In this document: in pieces, positions 47,010 through 56,310 of the stretch
Layout: each line of letters opens with the position of its first letter
Position numbering within the stretch: position 1 is the first letter of the stretch
The notes under the pieces: generated by a model
Databases searched by the model: none
Told to the model about the DNA's origin: nothing
The model's input: the letters and a program-made list of their open reading frames with translations, nothing else
Assembly: GCF_000300335.1 (NCBI RefSeq)
Contig: NZ_AMRM01000005.1
Span: forward strand, 62,001-126,000
Source of the DNA: Nitratireductor pacificus pht-3B
GTDB lineage: Bacteria; Pseudomonadota; Alphaproteobacteria; Rhizobiales; Rhizobiaceae
Direction: 5' to 3'
Length of the DNA: 64,000 bases
Translations under genes and position numbers: made by a program

Positions 47010-47942
47010 ATGATCCTTTGCTGCGGCGAAGCCCTGATCGACATGCTGCCGCGACAATCGGCTTCCGGAGAGCCGCTGTTCGCCCCGCATGCGGGCGGCT
47101 CCGTGTTCAACAGCGCCATCGCCATCGGCCGGCTCGGCGTGGATTGCGGCTTCTTCTCAGGCCTGTCGGACGATCTCTTCGGCACGATGCTGCGCGGCAG
47201 GCTGGAGGAAAGCCGGGTAGACCTCTCGCTGGCGCGCTTCTCCAGCCGCCCCACGACGCTAGCCTTCGTCACGCTTACTGATGGCCATGCCGAATACAGT
47301 TTCTACGATGAGAACACCGCCGGCCGCATGATCGCGCCGGCCGATCTGCCGGCCCTCGGGCCGGATGTGCGGGCGCTCCTCTTCGGCGGCATCAGCCTGG
47401 TCTCGGAGCCGTGCGGGTCCGCCTATGAGGCACTGATGGCGCGTGAAAGTGCTGCGCGCGTGACCATGCTCGACCCGAACATTCGCCCGGCCTTCATCAC
47501 CGATGCAGCGGCGCACCGGGCGCGCATGCAGCGCGTGATCGAAATGGCCGACATCGTAAAAATATCCGCCGACGATCTCGCCTGGTTCGGCGAGGAAGGC
47601 GATGTGGACGCCATCGCCCGACGCTGGCTTGCGGGCGGCCCCAGCCTCGTCATCCTGACCGATGGCGGCAAGGGCGCGACCGCCTACGCGAACGGTAAAA
47701 AAATGTTCGTCGCTGCCAGCCCGGTCACGGTTGTCGACACGGTGGGCGCGGGCGACACGTTCAACGGCGCGCTTCTGGCGGCGCTCGACATGGCCGGGCT
47801 CCTGGCGAAGGACAAGATCGCGGCGCTCGACGAGGATCAGATTTCAGCGGCTCTCGCCCTTGCCGCAGGCGCCGCGGCGGTCACCGTCTCGCGGGCCGGC
47901 GCCAATCCGCCTTGGCGCGCGGAGCTGGGAGCCTGGTGCTAG
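47010..47942 (+). CDS. frk: PfkB-family fructokinase
   Basis: 310 residues of the ribokinase/PfkB family. The N-terminal glycine motif (GGSVFNSAIAIGRLG) and the C-terminal signature DTVGAGDTFNGALLAAL, with the catalytic Asp and anion hole, are intact. The start ILCCGEALIDMLP is common in fructokinases of Rhizobiales. It phosphorylates a sugar, probably fructose, with ATP. A nearby sugar transporter is absent, so the substrate rests on family resemblance only. The stop overlaps the convergent cysQ stop by four bases. Confidence 0.88.
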   Translation: MILCCGEALIDMLPRQSASGEPLFAPHAGGSVFNSAIAIGRLGVDCGFFSGLSDDLFGTMLRGRLEESRVDLSLARFSSRPTTLAFVTLTDGHAEYSFYDENTAGRMIAPADLPALGPDVRALLFGGISLVSEPCGSAYEALMARESAARVTMLDPNIRPAFITDAAAHRARMQRVIEMADIVKISADDLAWFGEEGDVDAIARRWLAGGPSLVILTDGGKGATAYANGKKMFVAASPVTVVDTVGAGDTFNGALLAALDMAGLLAKDKIAALDEDQISAALALAAGAAAVTVSRAGANPPWRAELGAWC

Positions 47943-48754
47943 AGGCCGTCTGAAGCCGACGCACCCTCGGCCACGAAGGACGGGCTGACGAAGGCTTCCA
48001 GCCCCTCGCCTTCCTTCGGACCATAGGTCAGCGGCGCGCCATCCAGGGTCCGCGCCATGCCGCCGGCGGCGCGCAGCACCGCATCGCCCGCAGCCGTGTC
48101 CCACTGCATGGTGCGCCCGAAGCGCGGATAAAGGTCCGCATCGCCCCGCGCGATCATGCAGAACTTCAAGGACGAGCCGATCGCCACCGTCTCGGCTCCG
48201 GGATGGCGCGCGATGAAGGCGCGCGTCTCGTCGGTGCAGTGCGAGCGGCTCGCAAGGATCGCCGGCGGCGTGCGCATGGCGCGCGCGCGGATGTCCCGCC
48301 GCGCGACCACCCTCCCCCTGTCCACCGCCGCCTCGCAAGCGAAGCCCGGCCGCGCGGCGTAAAGAAGGTCGCGTGCGGGGGCGTAGACCACGCCCAGCGC
48401 GGGTTCGCCGGCGCGGATGAGGCCGATATTGACGGTAAAATCGGGCCGCCGCTCGATGAACTCGCGCGTCCCGTCAAGGGGATCGACGAGGAGAAAATGC
48501 CCGTCGCCACAGGCCGGGATCACCCCGCCGGATGCCTCTTCCTCGGAAACGCAGGGCGTGCCGAGGCCGGCCGCCGCCAGCCCGTCGAGAATGACCCGCT
48601 CGGCGGCGCGGTCCGCGACGGTGACGGGCGAGGCGTCGGGTTTGGTCTCGACTGCGAAGCCCGCCGCGTAATGGCCCATGATGGCGCTGCCGGCGGCAAG
48701 CGCCAGTTCCTCGAACAGCGCCAGAAGCGCCGCATCATCCCTCACCATGCCCAT
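47939..48754 (-). CDS. cysQ: 3'(2'),5'-bisphosphate nucleotidase CysQ
   Basis: 271 residues from the ATG at 48754 (GGGAGAG about 11 bases upstream); a TTG at 48790 is the alternative. Inositol-phosphatase superfamily, with metal motifs SEEEASGG, VDPLDGTREFIER and WDTAAGDAVLRAAGG all intact. CysQ hydrolyses PAP, the product left after PAPS-dependent sulfation or reduction, to AMP. It is the third gene of the leftward cysD-cysNC-cysQ operon and starts just after the cysNC stop. Confidence 0.93.
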   Translation of the reverse strand: MGMVRDDAALLALFEELALAAGSAIMGHYAAGFAVETKPDASPVTVADRAAERVILDGLAAAGLGTPCVSEEEASGGVIPACGDGHFLLVDPLDGTREFIERRPDFTVNIGLIRAGEPALGVVYAPARDLLYAARPGFACEAAVDRGRVVARRDIRARAMRTPPAILASRSHCTDETRAFIARHPGAETVAIGSSLKFCMIARGDADLYPRFGRTMQWDTAAGDAVLRAAGGMARTLDGAPLTYGPKEGEGLEAFVSPSFVAEGASASDGL

Positions 48755-48783
48755 GGGCCGCAATCTCTCCCGCAGCGCGGGTT

Positions 48784-50697
48784 TCAGCAATAGCCGCGTT
48801 CCTTGAGCCAGGCTTCCACATCGTCCACCAGCTCCTCCGGCGCGCGGCCGACGGTCGGGATGTGGATATCAGCCCTTTCCGGCGGCTCATAGGGGGAATC
48901 GACACCGGTGAAGTTTTGGATCTCACCCTTCAGTGCCTTGGCGTACAGACCCTTCGGGTCGCGCCGGGCGCATTCGTCGAACGGCGTATCGACGAAGATT
49001 TCGACGAACGCGCCGTCATTGATCAGCTCGCGCGCCATGCGCCGCTCGGCGCGGAACGGCGAGATGAAGGAGACGAGCACGATCAGCCCGGCATCGGCCA
49101 TCAGCTTCGCCGTCTCCGCGACCCGGCGGATGTTCTCCACCCGGTCCTCATCCGAGAAGCCCAGATCCCGGTTGAGACCGTGGCGCACATTGTCGCCGTC
49201 GAGCACATAGGTGTGACGACCCGCGGCGTGCAGCTTCTTCTCCAGCAGGCTGGCGATGGTCGACTTGCCCGAGCCGGACAGGCCCGTGAACCACAGCACG
49301 GCCGGCTTCTGGTGCTTGATCGCGGCGCGCGACTGGGGCGTGACGTCCAGCGCTTGCCAATGAATGTTGGCCGCCCGGCGCAGCGGGCGCAGGATCATGC
49401 CCGCGCCGACCGTCGCGTTGGTCAGCCGGTCGATCAGGATGAAGGCGCCCGTCGCCCGGTTGTCGGCGAAGGCATCGAAGGCGATCGGCGCCTGCAGCGA
49501 GAAATGACAGTGACCGACCTCGTTCAGCTCGAGGCTCGTCGCCGCTTCCTGCGCGAAATTGTTGATGTTGCGCCGGTGCTTCAGCTGGCTGACCGTGGCG
49601 CTCACCTCGTCGGTCTCGGTGCGCAGGATATAGGCCCGGCCGGGAAGCAGCGGCTTGTCGTCGAACCAGACCAGATTGGCGGAAAACTGGTCGGCCACAT
49701 GCGGGCGCGCCTCGGGACCGACGAGCATGTTGCCGCGCGACAGTTCCACCTCGTCCTCGAGGACGACGGTGACGGCCTGCCCCTCGACGGCTTCGGCGAG
49801 GTCGCCGCCATGCGCCACCAGACGCTTGACGCGCGAGCGCCGCCCGGACTTGGCGATGGTCACTTCATCGCCAAGTGCCACGCGCCCGGAGGCGACGGTG
49901 CCGGAAAAGCCGCGGAAATCGAGGTCGGGGCGCGAGACATACTGAACCGGAAAGCGGAACGGCCGGTCCTCGACCCGCGCATCCACATCGACGGTTTCCA
50001 GATGGGCGATCAGCGACGGGCCGTCATACCAGGGCGTGTTCGGCGACGGGTCGATGATGTTGTCGCCATGGCGTGCCGAGATCGGAACCGGCTGGATCGT
50101 GTCAAAGCCGAGATCGGCGGCGAAATCGCGATACTCCCCGGCGATGCGCTCGAACACGCTCCGGTCAAACTCCACCAGGTCGATCTTGTTGACCGCCAGC
50201 ACGATGTGCCGGATCCCGAGCAGGGATGCGATCATCGAATGACGGCGCGTCTGCGGCAGAATGCCCTGGCGCGCATCGACGAGCACGATGGCGAGATCGG
50301 CCGTCGAGGCGCCGGTCGCCATGTTGCGCGTATACTGTTCGTGGCCCGGCGTGTCGGCGACGATGAACTTGCGCTTCGGCGTGGCAAAGAAGCGGTAGGC
50401 GACGTCGATGGTGATGCCCTGCTCGCGCTCGGCTTCCAGCCCGTCGACCAGCAGAGCGAAGTCGATCCCGTCGCCGGCCGTCCCGTGCTTCCTCGAATCG
50501 CGTTCGAGCGTTGCCAGCTGGTCCTCGAAGATCAGCTTCGTGTCGTAGAGAAGCCGCCCGATCAGCGTCGACTTGCCATCGTCGACCGATCCGCAGGTGA
50601 GAAAACGCAGGAGACCCTTGTTCTCCTGCCCCGCCACATAGTCACGGATGTCGACCACATTGTCTTCGCGCCGCAGCGCGTTGTTGGCTGTGAGCAT
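48784..50697 (-). CDS. cysNC: bifunctional sulfate adenylyltransferase subunit 1 / APS kinase
   Basis: 637 residues, a fusion. The N-terminal GTPase (about 28-250) has G1 GSVDDGKST (36-44), [17 protein letters not shown] and NKIDL; beta-barrel domains follow to about 450. The C-terminal APS kinase (about 455-637) has Walker [10 protein letters not shown] and [16 protein letters not shown]. With CysD it makes APS, and the kinase phosphorylates it to PAPS. NodQ of rhizobia has the same architecture. Only two bases separate it from cysD. Confidence 0.95.
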   Translation of the reverse strand: MLTANNALRREDNVVDIRDYVAGQENKGLLRFLTCGSVDDGKSTLIGRLLYDTKLIFEDQLATLERDSRKHGTAGDGIDFALLVDGLEAEREQGITIDVAYRFFATPKRKFIVADTPGHEQYTRNMATGASTADLAIVLVDARQGILPQTRRHSMIASLLGIRHIVLAVNKIDLVEFDRSVFERIAGEYRDFAADLGFDTIQPVPISARHGDNIIDPSPNTPWYDGPSLIAHLETVDVDARVEDRPFRFPVQYVSRPDLDFRGFSGTVASGRVALGDEVTIAKSGRRSRVKRLVAHGGDLAEAVEGQAVTVVLEDEVELSRGNMLVGPEARPHVADQFSANLVWFDDKPLLPGRAYILRTETDEVSATVSQLKHRRNINNFAQEAATSLELNEVGHCHFSLQAPIAFDAFADNRATGAFILIDRLTNATVGAGMILRPLRRAANIHWQALDVTPQSRAAIKHQKPAVLWFTGLSGSGKSTIASLLEKKLHAAGRHTYVLDGDNVRHGLNRDLGFSDEDRVENIRRVAETAKLMADAGLIVLVSFISPFRAERRMARELINDGAFVEIFVDTPFDECARRDPKGLYAKALKGEIQNFTGVDSPYEPPERADIHIPTVGRAPEELVDDVEAWLKERGYC

Positions 50698-50699
50698 GA

Positions 50700-51605
50700 T
50701 CAGAAATATCCCTCACGCTTTTTCTTTTCCATCGAGCCCGCCTCGTCGCGGTCGATCAGGCGGCCCTGGCGCTCGGAGGTGCGCGCCGTCAGCATCTCGC
50801 CGACGATCTCCTCCAGCGTGGTGGCCGCCGAGGGAATGGCGCCGGTCAGCGGATAGCAGCCGAGCGTGCGGAAGCGCACCATCCGCTCCTCGACCTTCTC
50901 GCCGGGCTGCAGGCGCATGCGCTCGTCATCGACCATGATCGTCATGCCGCCGCGATCGACCACGGGCCGCTTCTTGGCGAAGTAGAGCGGGACGATGGGG
51001 ATCTCTTCCTGCAGGATGTACTGCCAGATGTCCTGCTCGGTCCAGTTGGACAGGGGAAAGACGCGGATCGATTCGCCCGGTGCGACGCGGGTGTTGTAGA
51101 TCTTCCACATCTCCGGGCGCTGGTTCTTCGGATCCCAGCCATGGCCGGCGGAGCGGAAGGAGAAGATGCGCTCCTTGGCGCGCGCCTTTTCCTCATCGCG
51201 CCGCGCGCCGCCGAAAGCGGCGTCAAAACCGTATTTGTCGAGCGCCTGGCGCAGCGCCAGCGTCTTCATCACATGGGTATGGGTATTGGACCCGTGATCG
51301 AACGGATTGATGCCGTCGCGCACGCCCTCCTCGTTGATGTGAACCAGAAGATCGAAGCCCAGATGCTCCGCCATCCGGTCGCGAAACGCGATCATCTCGC
51401 GAAACTTCCAGGTGGTGTCCACATGCAGGAAGGGGAAAGGCGGCTTGGCGGGATAGAACGCCTTCATCGCCAGATGCATCAGGACGGAGGAATCCTTGCC
51501 GATGGAATAGAGCATCACCGGATTGGAGAAGGTCGCGGCAACCTCGCGAAAGATGTGGATCGCCTCGGCTTCCAGCCTGTCGAGATGGGTAAGGGCAAGC
51601 GGCAT
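50700..51605 (-). CDS. cysD: sulfate adenylyltransferase subunit 2
   Basis: 301 residues, full length. PP-loop [13 protein letters not shown] (about 34-46) binds [37 protein letters not shown] and [15 protein letters not shown] are family signatures. It is the adenylylating subunit that acts with the GTPase CysN. First gene of the leftward operon, so the promoter lies in 51606-51777. Confidence 0.96.
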   Translation of the reverse strand: MPLALTHLDRLEAEAIHIFREVAATFSNPVMLYSIGKDSSVLMHLAMKAFYPAKPPFPFLHVDTTWKFREMIAFRDRMAEHLGFDLLVHINEEGVRDGINPFDHGSNTHTHVMKTLALRQALDKYGFDAAFGGARRDEEKARAKERIFSFRSAGHGWDPKNQRPEMWKIYNTRVAPGESIRVFPLSNWTEQDIWQYILQEEIPIVPLYFAKKRPVVDRGGMTIMVDDERMRLQPGEKVEERMVRFRTLGCYPLTGAIPSAATTLEEIVGEMLTARTSERQGRLIDRDEAGSMEKKKREGYF

Positions 51606-51777
51606 GTCTTCGCCTTCGCAAATGGCTTGGGTTCGGCCGGCATGGGCACTGCCGGATCCTGACAGTGAGGTACCATGCGCCTTTCAGGGCTCTCAAGGCG
51701 CAGGCGCCCAAGCCGGCCCGGGTTTGCGAGGCGGTTTTTGCGTTGTTTCCGGCAATGGGGAAAAGGCATTTCAGAAC

Positions 51778-51811
51778 AGCAAAAAGGCCCGTTTTCACGG
51801 GCCTTTTTGCT
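51778..51811 (-). terminator. strong bidirectional-type terminator
   Basis: Perfect 14-bp inverted repeat AGCAAAAAGGCCCG / CGGGCCTTTTTGCT with a six-base loop TTTTCA. T-runs occur on both strands. It lies 25 bases past the stop of the DegT aminotransferase gene and upstream of the cysD promoter region, so it ends leftward transcription of the former. Confidence 0.9.
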
Positions 51812-51835
51812 GTTTCATTCCAAGTTGCGCGACGC

Positions 51836-52954
51836 TCAGGCAGCGACTGCTGCCCGGATCGTCTCGATGATGCGATCCTGGTCCGCAGTGCTCAGATAGG
51901 GGTGCATCGGCAGGCACAGGATACGCTGCGACAGCTCCTCGGAAACGGCCAGGCCGCCCGGCGCGCGGCCATACATCTCATAGGCCTTCTGCAGGTGCAG
52001 TGCCTTCTCGTAGTAGACGACCGAGGGAATGCCCTCCGCGGAAAGGCGCTGGCGCACCGCATCGCGCTTGTCCGTCTCGATGGCGTACTGGGCCCAGGCC
52101 GAGCGGTAGCCATCGGGAATGCGCGCCACCTTGACCACGTCGCCCAGGCCCTCGGCATAGCGCGCGGCCACCTTCTGGCGCGCGTCCATCTCGTCGGGGA
52201 GGATGGCGAGCTTCTCGATCAGGATCGCAGCCTGGATCGTGTCGAGCCGCGAGTTGAGGCCGACGCGCACATTGTCGTACTGGCTGGCGCCCTTTCCGTG
52301 GAAGGCGATCGAACGCAGAACCTCGGCCAGTTCGTCGTCATCGGTGAACACCGCACCGCCATCGCCGTAGCAGCCGAGCGGCTTGGCGGGATAAAAGCTC
52401 GTCGAGCCGACATGGCCGAACGCGCCGCAGCGCTTGTTGCCGAGCGTGCCGCCGATGGACTGGGCGGCATCCTCGATCACCCGCAGCCCCTCGCGCGCCG
52501 CGATGGCGTCGATGGCCGGATAATCGGCAGCCAGGCCGAACAGATCGACGGGGATGATCGCCTTCGGCGTCAGGCGTCCCTCGGCCTTCACCTGCTCTAT
52601 CGCCGCTTCGAGGCTCTTCACATCGACATTGTAGGTGTCGGGATCGATCTCGACGAAGACCGGCTCCGCGCCGGCCAGCACAACCACCTCGGCGGTGGCG
52701 GCAAAGGTGAAGCTCGGGCAGAACACCGCGTCGCCGGGGCCGATGCCATAGGCCATCAGCGGCATCAGCAGCGCGTCGGTGCCGTTGGCGCAGGCGATCG
52801 CATGCTTGGTGCCGACATATGCGGCGATCTGCTGTTCGAAAGCCGCGACCTCCGGTCCCAGAATGTAGCGCCCTTCGGCGATCACCTTGTCGATTGCAGT
52901 GGCGAGCTTGTCCTTGATACGCTCACGCTGAGCGCCGAGATCGATGAATTGCAT
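51836..52954 (-). CDS. DegT/DnrJ/EryC1/StrS aminotransferase (sugar type)
   Basis: 372 residues from the ATG at 52954 (MQFIDLGAQRERI, the standard start). PLP lysine in STSFYPAKPLGCYGDGGAVFT; ACANGTDAL and DAAQSIGG are typical. It resembles WbpE/WlbC-like enzymes that aminate 3-keto-sugars of UDP-GlcNAc derivatives, or perosamine-type synthases, for O-antigen or capsule. The substrate is not certain. It stands alone between a terminator and a divergent phosphomannomutase gene, suggesting an envelope-polysaccharide role. Confidence 0.88.
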   Translation of the reverse strand: MQFIDLGAQRERIKDKLATAIDKVIAEGRYILGPEVAAFEQQIAAYVGTKHAIACANGTDALLMPLMAYGIGPGDAVFCPSFTFAATAEVVVLAGAEPVFVEIDPDTYNVDVKSLEAAIEQVKAEGRLTPKAIIPVDLFGLAADYPAIDAIAAREGLRVIEDAAQSIGGTLGNKRCGAFGHVGSTSFYPAKPLGCYGDGGAVFTDDDELAEVLRSIAFHGKGASQYDNVRVGLNSRLDTIQAAILIEKLAILPDEMDARQKVAARYAEGLGDVVKVARIPDGYRSAWAQYAIETDKRDAVRQRLSAEGIPSVVYYEKALHLQKAYEMYGRAPGGLAVSEELSQRILCLPMHPYLSTADQDRIIETIRAAVAA

Positions 52955-53264
52955 TGTTTGCCCAATCAGATGCGGGGGATGATTCCGCGAAAACCCCGCC
53001 CGTTGAATAGGGATGCACGCGGCGTTGCGCAACACGCCGCGCCGTTCAAACTGTCACTTTTGCTGTTACACGAGGTGAATGGGAATGATGCAACGAATCT
53101 GTATCGGTGCCGTTGCGGCGGTGGTCATGCAAGACTGCCTCATCCCGTCACGAACGCCGAGCGAACCATCCGGCATCTAACAAAAAGTCAACCAATCGCT
53201 GTAATGGTCAGGCAACAGCAGCCTTGTTCGGCCTCGGCGGCACAATCCAACACGGAACCACATC
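52955..53264. other. divergent intergenic region
   Basis: 310 bp between the DegT aminotransferase and phosphomannomutase starts. A 33-codon ORF at 53079-53180 with a GAGGTG site can be seen but is weakly supported. No repeats or strong hairpins. Confidence 0.45.
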
Positions 53265-54626
53265 ATGGGCGCCCCCTTCAAAGCGTATGACGTTCGCGGC
53301 CGCATCCCGGCTGAAATCAATGTTCCCTTCGCCTACCGCTTCTCGCAGGCTCTGCGGCAAAGTCTTTCGCCGAAGGCCGTGGTTGTCGGCCACGACATGC
53401 GCAGCGACAGCCCGGCCCTCGCCCAGGCCCTGACGCAGGGATTGCTCGACAGCGGCGTCGACGTCCTGCCGGTTGGGCGCTGCGGCACGGAGGAAGTCTA
53501 TTTCCACACCGCCGCCAGCGGCGCGGATGCCGGCCTGATGGTGACGGCTAGCCACAACCCGATGGACTATAACGGCATCAAGATGGTGCTTAAGGGCGCG
53601 GCGGCGGCAACGCCCGAGAACGCCTTCAATCCGATCGAGACGATCATGCGTTCCGACGCCGTCTTGGCCACGGCCGCGACCTATGACGAGCGCGGAAGCC
53701 TGCAGCCCGTCTGCGACCGCGGCGCCTATATCGAGCGGCTGCTGAACGAGGTGGCGGGCCAGGCGCTGAAGCCGATGAAGATCGTCTGCCATGCCGGCAA
53801 TGGCTGTGCCGGCCCGATCATCGACCTCTTGGAAGAGCACCTGCCCTTCACCTTCATCAAGATCGACCACGAGCCGGACCCGGCGCTGCCGAACGGCATT
53901 CCCAATCCGCTGCTCCCGGAAAAGCGCGCCAGAGCAAGCCAGGCCGTCATCGAGCACGGCGCGGACCTCGCCATCGCGTGGGACGGCGATTTCGACCGCT
54001 GTTTCCTCTACGACCACAAGGGCCGCTTCGTCGAAGGCTATTATCTGGTCGGCATGATCGCCCAGAGCCTGCTCGGCAAGGATCCGGGCGGCACCATCCT
54101 CTACGATCCGCGCCTGACCTGGAACACGATCGAGGTGGTCGAACAGGCCGGCGGCGTGGCCAAGCCGTGCCGGACGGGGCATGCCTATTTCAAGAAGATG
54201 ATGCGCGAGGAGAACGCCGTCTATGGGGGCGAGATGAGCGCGCACCATTATTTCCGCGATTTCTCCTATTGCGATTCGGGCATGCTGGCCTGGCTGGACG
54301 TCGTCGCGGAACTGTCGAAGAGCGGAACGACGCTCGCCGAGCGGCTGGAGGAGCGCATCGCCGCCTATCCCTGTTCCGGCGAGATCAATTTCACCGTCGA
54401 TGATGCGAAGGCAGCGCAGGCCCGGGTTTCGGACCATTTCATGCCGAAGAACCCCGAGCTTGAGACCATTGACGGTCTCGGCATGGTCTTCGACGACTGG
54501 CGCTTCAACCTGCGCGCCTCCAACACCGAGCCGCTGCTGCGCCTCAACGTGGAAACGCGCGGCGATGAGGCGCTGCTTGCGGCGAAGGTCGCGGAACTGC
54601 GCGGGCTGATCGAGAAAGAGGCTTAA
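53265..54626 (+). CDS. manB: phosphomannomutase / phosphoglucomutase
   Basis: 453 residues. Phosphoserine Ser96 in TASHNPMDYNGIK, metal motif D240-G-D-F-D-R245, sugar-binding GEMSAHHYF and phosphate-binding RASNTEPLLRLN are intact, in the order of the alpha-phosphohexomutase family. It interconverts mannose-6-P (or glucose-6-P) and the 1-phosphate, feeding GDP-mannose together with the manC gene 1.7 kb downstream. It could equally be named manB, cpsG or exoC-like. It is not directly in an operon with manC because a tRNA and a phage-type gene intervene. Confidence 0.93.
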   Translation: MGAPFKAYDVRGRIPAEINVPFAYRFSQALRQSLSPKAVVVGHDMRSDSPALAQALTQGLLDSGVDVLPVGRCGTEEVYFHTAASGADAGLMVTASHNPMDYNGIKMVLKGAAAATPENAFNPIETIMRSDAVLATAATYDERGSLQPVCDRGAYIERLLNEVAGQALKPMKIVCHAGNGCAGPIIDLLEEHLPFTFIKIDHEPDPALPNGIPNPLLPEKRARASQAVIEHGADLAIAWDGDFDRCFLYDHKGRFVEGYYLVGMIAQSLLGKDPGGTILYDPRLTWNTIEVVEQAGGVAKPCRTGHAYFKKMMREENAVYGGEMSAHHYFRDFSYCDSGMLAWLDVVAELSKSGTTLAERLEERIAAYPCSGEINFTVDDAKAAQARVSDHFMPKNPELETIDGLGMVFDDWRFNLRASNTEPLLRLNVETRGDEALLAAKVAELRGLIEKEA

Positions 54627-54660
54627 GGACGGCACGGACAGACCTGCCGGAAGGCAGGGC

Positions 54661-54735
54661 TGGCTGGGGCGGCAGGATTCGAACCTGCGAATGACGGTAC
54701 CAAAAACCGTTGCCTTACCGCTTGGCGACGCCCCA
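54661..54735 (-). tRNA. tRNA-Gln (anticodon TTG)
   Basis: 75 nt including the encoded CCA (54661-54663 on the complement). The acceptor TGGGGCG/CGCCCCA, anticodon stem around TTTTGGT with anticodon TTG, and T-arm GCAGG-TTCGAAT-CCTGC all pair. It lies 34 bp after the phosphomannomutase stop, on the opposite strand. Confidence 0.96.
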
Positions 54736-54816
54736 AAAGCCGGGCGTGCGGTGGATAGCAGAAGCCCGCGCCTGCGACAAGCGCGGGTTTCGACGTGTTT
54801 GTGGAGGACGGCAGCC

Positions 54817-55917
54817 TCAGGCGACCCACCATCCCCAGAAGCGCGTCACCGTCTGCGGCACATAGCCGTCGAAGGAGCCGAAGAGCTGCCGCAGTTCGAC
54901 CGTATCGCCGGTTGCGAGCAGTGCCATCGCCTGGAGATGAAGCACAGTCTCCGACCCATCCGTGGCGATCACCGAAAGCGACGGCATCACCAGCGGCGCC
55001 GTCAGGTCGAGCGACCCGTTGCGCACCAGCTTCGCCTTGGCAGCGGAGGGCACGTTGGCGCCGTTCTGCTTCCAGCCGATGGCAGCGCCGAAGCCGTAGA
55101 GACCCGCGGCGGGCGCGGTGAACCGGTTCGTCCCTGCATCGAAGACGCCCTGGTCGTTGTAATCCGCGCTGTTCACGGCCACCTTGGTCCAGCTGTCCGC
55201 CGCGACATACTGGTCGTAGTTCAGATGGGCGACGAATTTCGGGTTCGACGGCAACGCGATCCGCCCGCTGCCGGCCTCGGCGCGGATGGCGTCGTGAAAG
55301 ACCGATCCGTCGGACGAAACCGAGAGGCGCCAGTTGTCGGAGCCGAACAGCCCCATCAGCGCCTTCGTGACGAAGCCGCTCTGCATCAGAATCCCGACAT
55401 CGCCGGCCGCATTCTCCTTGTTCATCGTGTGGAACAGATCCCCGTTGCCGCCCTCGGCGGTGTAGAGCGCCGTCCACAGCGCCTTGTTGACCCTGGCGGA
55501 GAACGGGTTTGCCGCATCGGCGGCGGTCCCGATGCCCAGAAGCGCTGCGTTCTGGATCTGCGCCCCGCTTGCGGGAATCCCTCCCACGACCTGCCAGGAC
55601 GAGCCGTCGAAAGCGATCAGTTTCCCTTCGTCCTCTACCCAGGCGCGCCATCCGGGTTGCGGCGTGAGCTTCTGCCAGACGCCGTCGGCATGGTGGGCGA
55701 CGGCACCGTCCCATCCCATCCATGCGCCGCTGCCGCCGGGCGACACCAGATACCGGTCGCCCTCCGCCGGCGCGGTGGGCGGATCCGGCAGGTCCCGGTC
55801 GATCACGGACAACTGCACCAGCCCGTCGAGAAGCCTGAGCGCCTCGTTGTGGGTGACGTGCTTCTGCGCCTGCGACGGCATGATGTAGGGTAGGTCGAGC
55901 TTTGCGGTCTGGTCCAT
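54817..55917 (-). CDS. DUF2793 phage-type tail-fibre-like protein
   Basis: 366 residues from the ATG at 55917. The first 120 residues are DUF2793 (LPYIMPSQAQKHVTHNEALRLLDGLVQLSV, then PAEGDRYLVSPGGSGAWMGWDGAVAHHADGVWQKLTPQPGWRAWVEDE), a module seen in prophage and gene-transfer-agent tail proteins. The C-terminal 130 residues (FDAGTNRFTAPAAGLYGFGAAIGWKQNG... DGSETVLHLQAMALLATGDTVELRQLFGS) look like a C1q/TNF-like jelly roll. No other phage gene is nearby, so it is an orphan. It lies 82 bp upstream of tRNA-Gln in the same orientation. Confidence 0.85.
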   Translation of the reverse strand: MDQTAKLDLPYIMPSQAQKHVTHNEALRLLDGLVQLSVIDRDLPDPPTAPAEGDRYLVSPGGSGAWMGWDGAVAHHADGVWQKLTPQPGWRAWVEDEGKLIAFDGSSWQVVGGIPASGAQIQNAALLGIGTAADAANPFSARVNKALWTALYTAEGGNGDLFHTMNKENAAGDVGILMQSGFVTKALMGLFGSDNWRLSVSSDGSVFHDAIRAEAGSGRIALPSNPKFVAHLNYDQYVAADSWTKVAVNSADYNDQGVFDAGTNRFTAPAAGLYGFGAAIGWKQNGANVPSAAKAKLVRNGSLDLTAPLVMPSLSVIATDGSETVLHLQAMALLATGDTVELRQLFGSFDGYVPQTVTRFWGWWVA

Positions 55918-56230
55918 GTCGCGCTGTTCCCTGCTTTCCTCGAGGTCAGCATAGGTCCGGTTCGGCAGGTGGGGACCGGGCGGCCGGCGGCGTACAAGCC
56001 TTTCCACGGCCGGAACCCCGAGGAATCCCAAAAAGGGCGGAGCGGCCAAGCCTTTGCGGCGGACCTGGCGCGTTCGGCGGGGAGAAAAAACCGTCCGGTG
56101 GTATCGCCCTATCCCCATTTGCAGTGGTAAGCCGCACCATGGAGCGCTTGCCTACACCCCATATCAACACTTCAAATCCATGATTGGGGTCATGCAACCG
56201 GCACCGAGGAGGCCCGGGCGGGATTTCGGC

Positions 56231-56260
56231 TTGTGGCAACGCCATGTGAACCAGCATAAT
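56231..56260 (+). promoter_or_regulatory. manC: candidate sigma70-type promoter of manC
   Basis: TTGTGG and CATAAT with an 18-base spacer, 51 bases before the manC ATG. This is the only convincing -35/-10 pair in the 55918-56310 gap (about 390 bp), which otherwise shows no gene. Confidence 0.35.
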
Positions 56261-56310
56261 TCGGACACCCGAGGGTGCTTTGAACGATCGCGTTTTGAGA
56301 AGGATATTTC

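Noticed and set aside
54661-55917. Prophage remnant integrated at tRNA-Gln
   Set aside because: The phage-type gene lies on the 5' side of the tRNA. No integrase, no duplicated tRNA 3' end and no other phage genes are visible.
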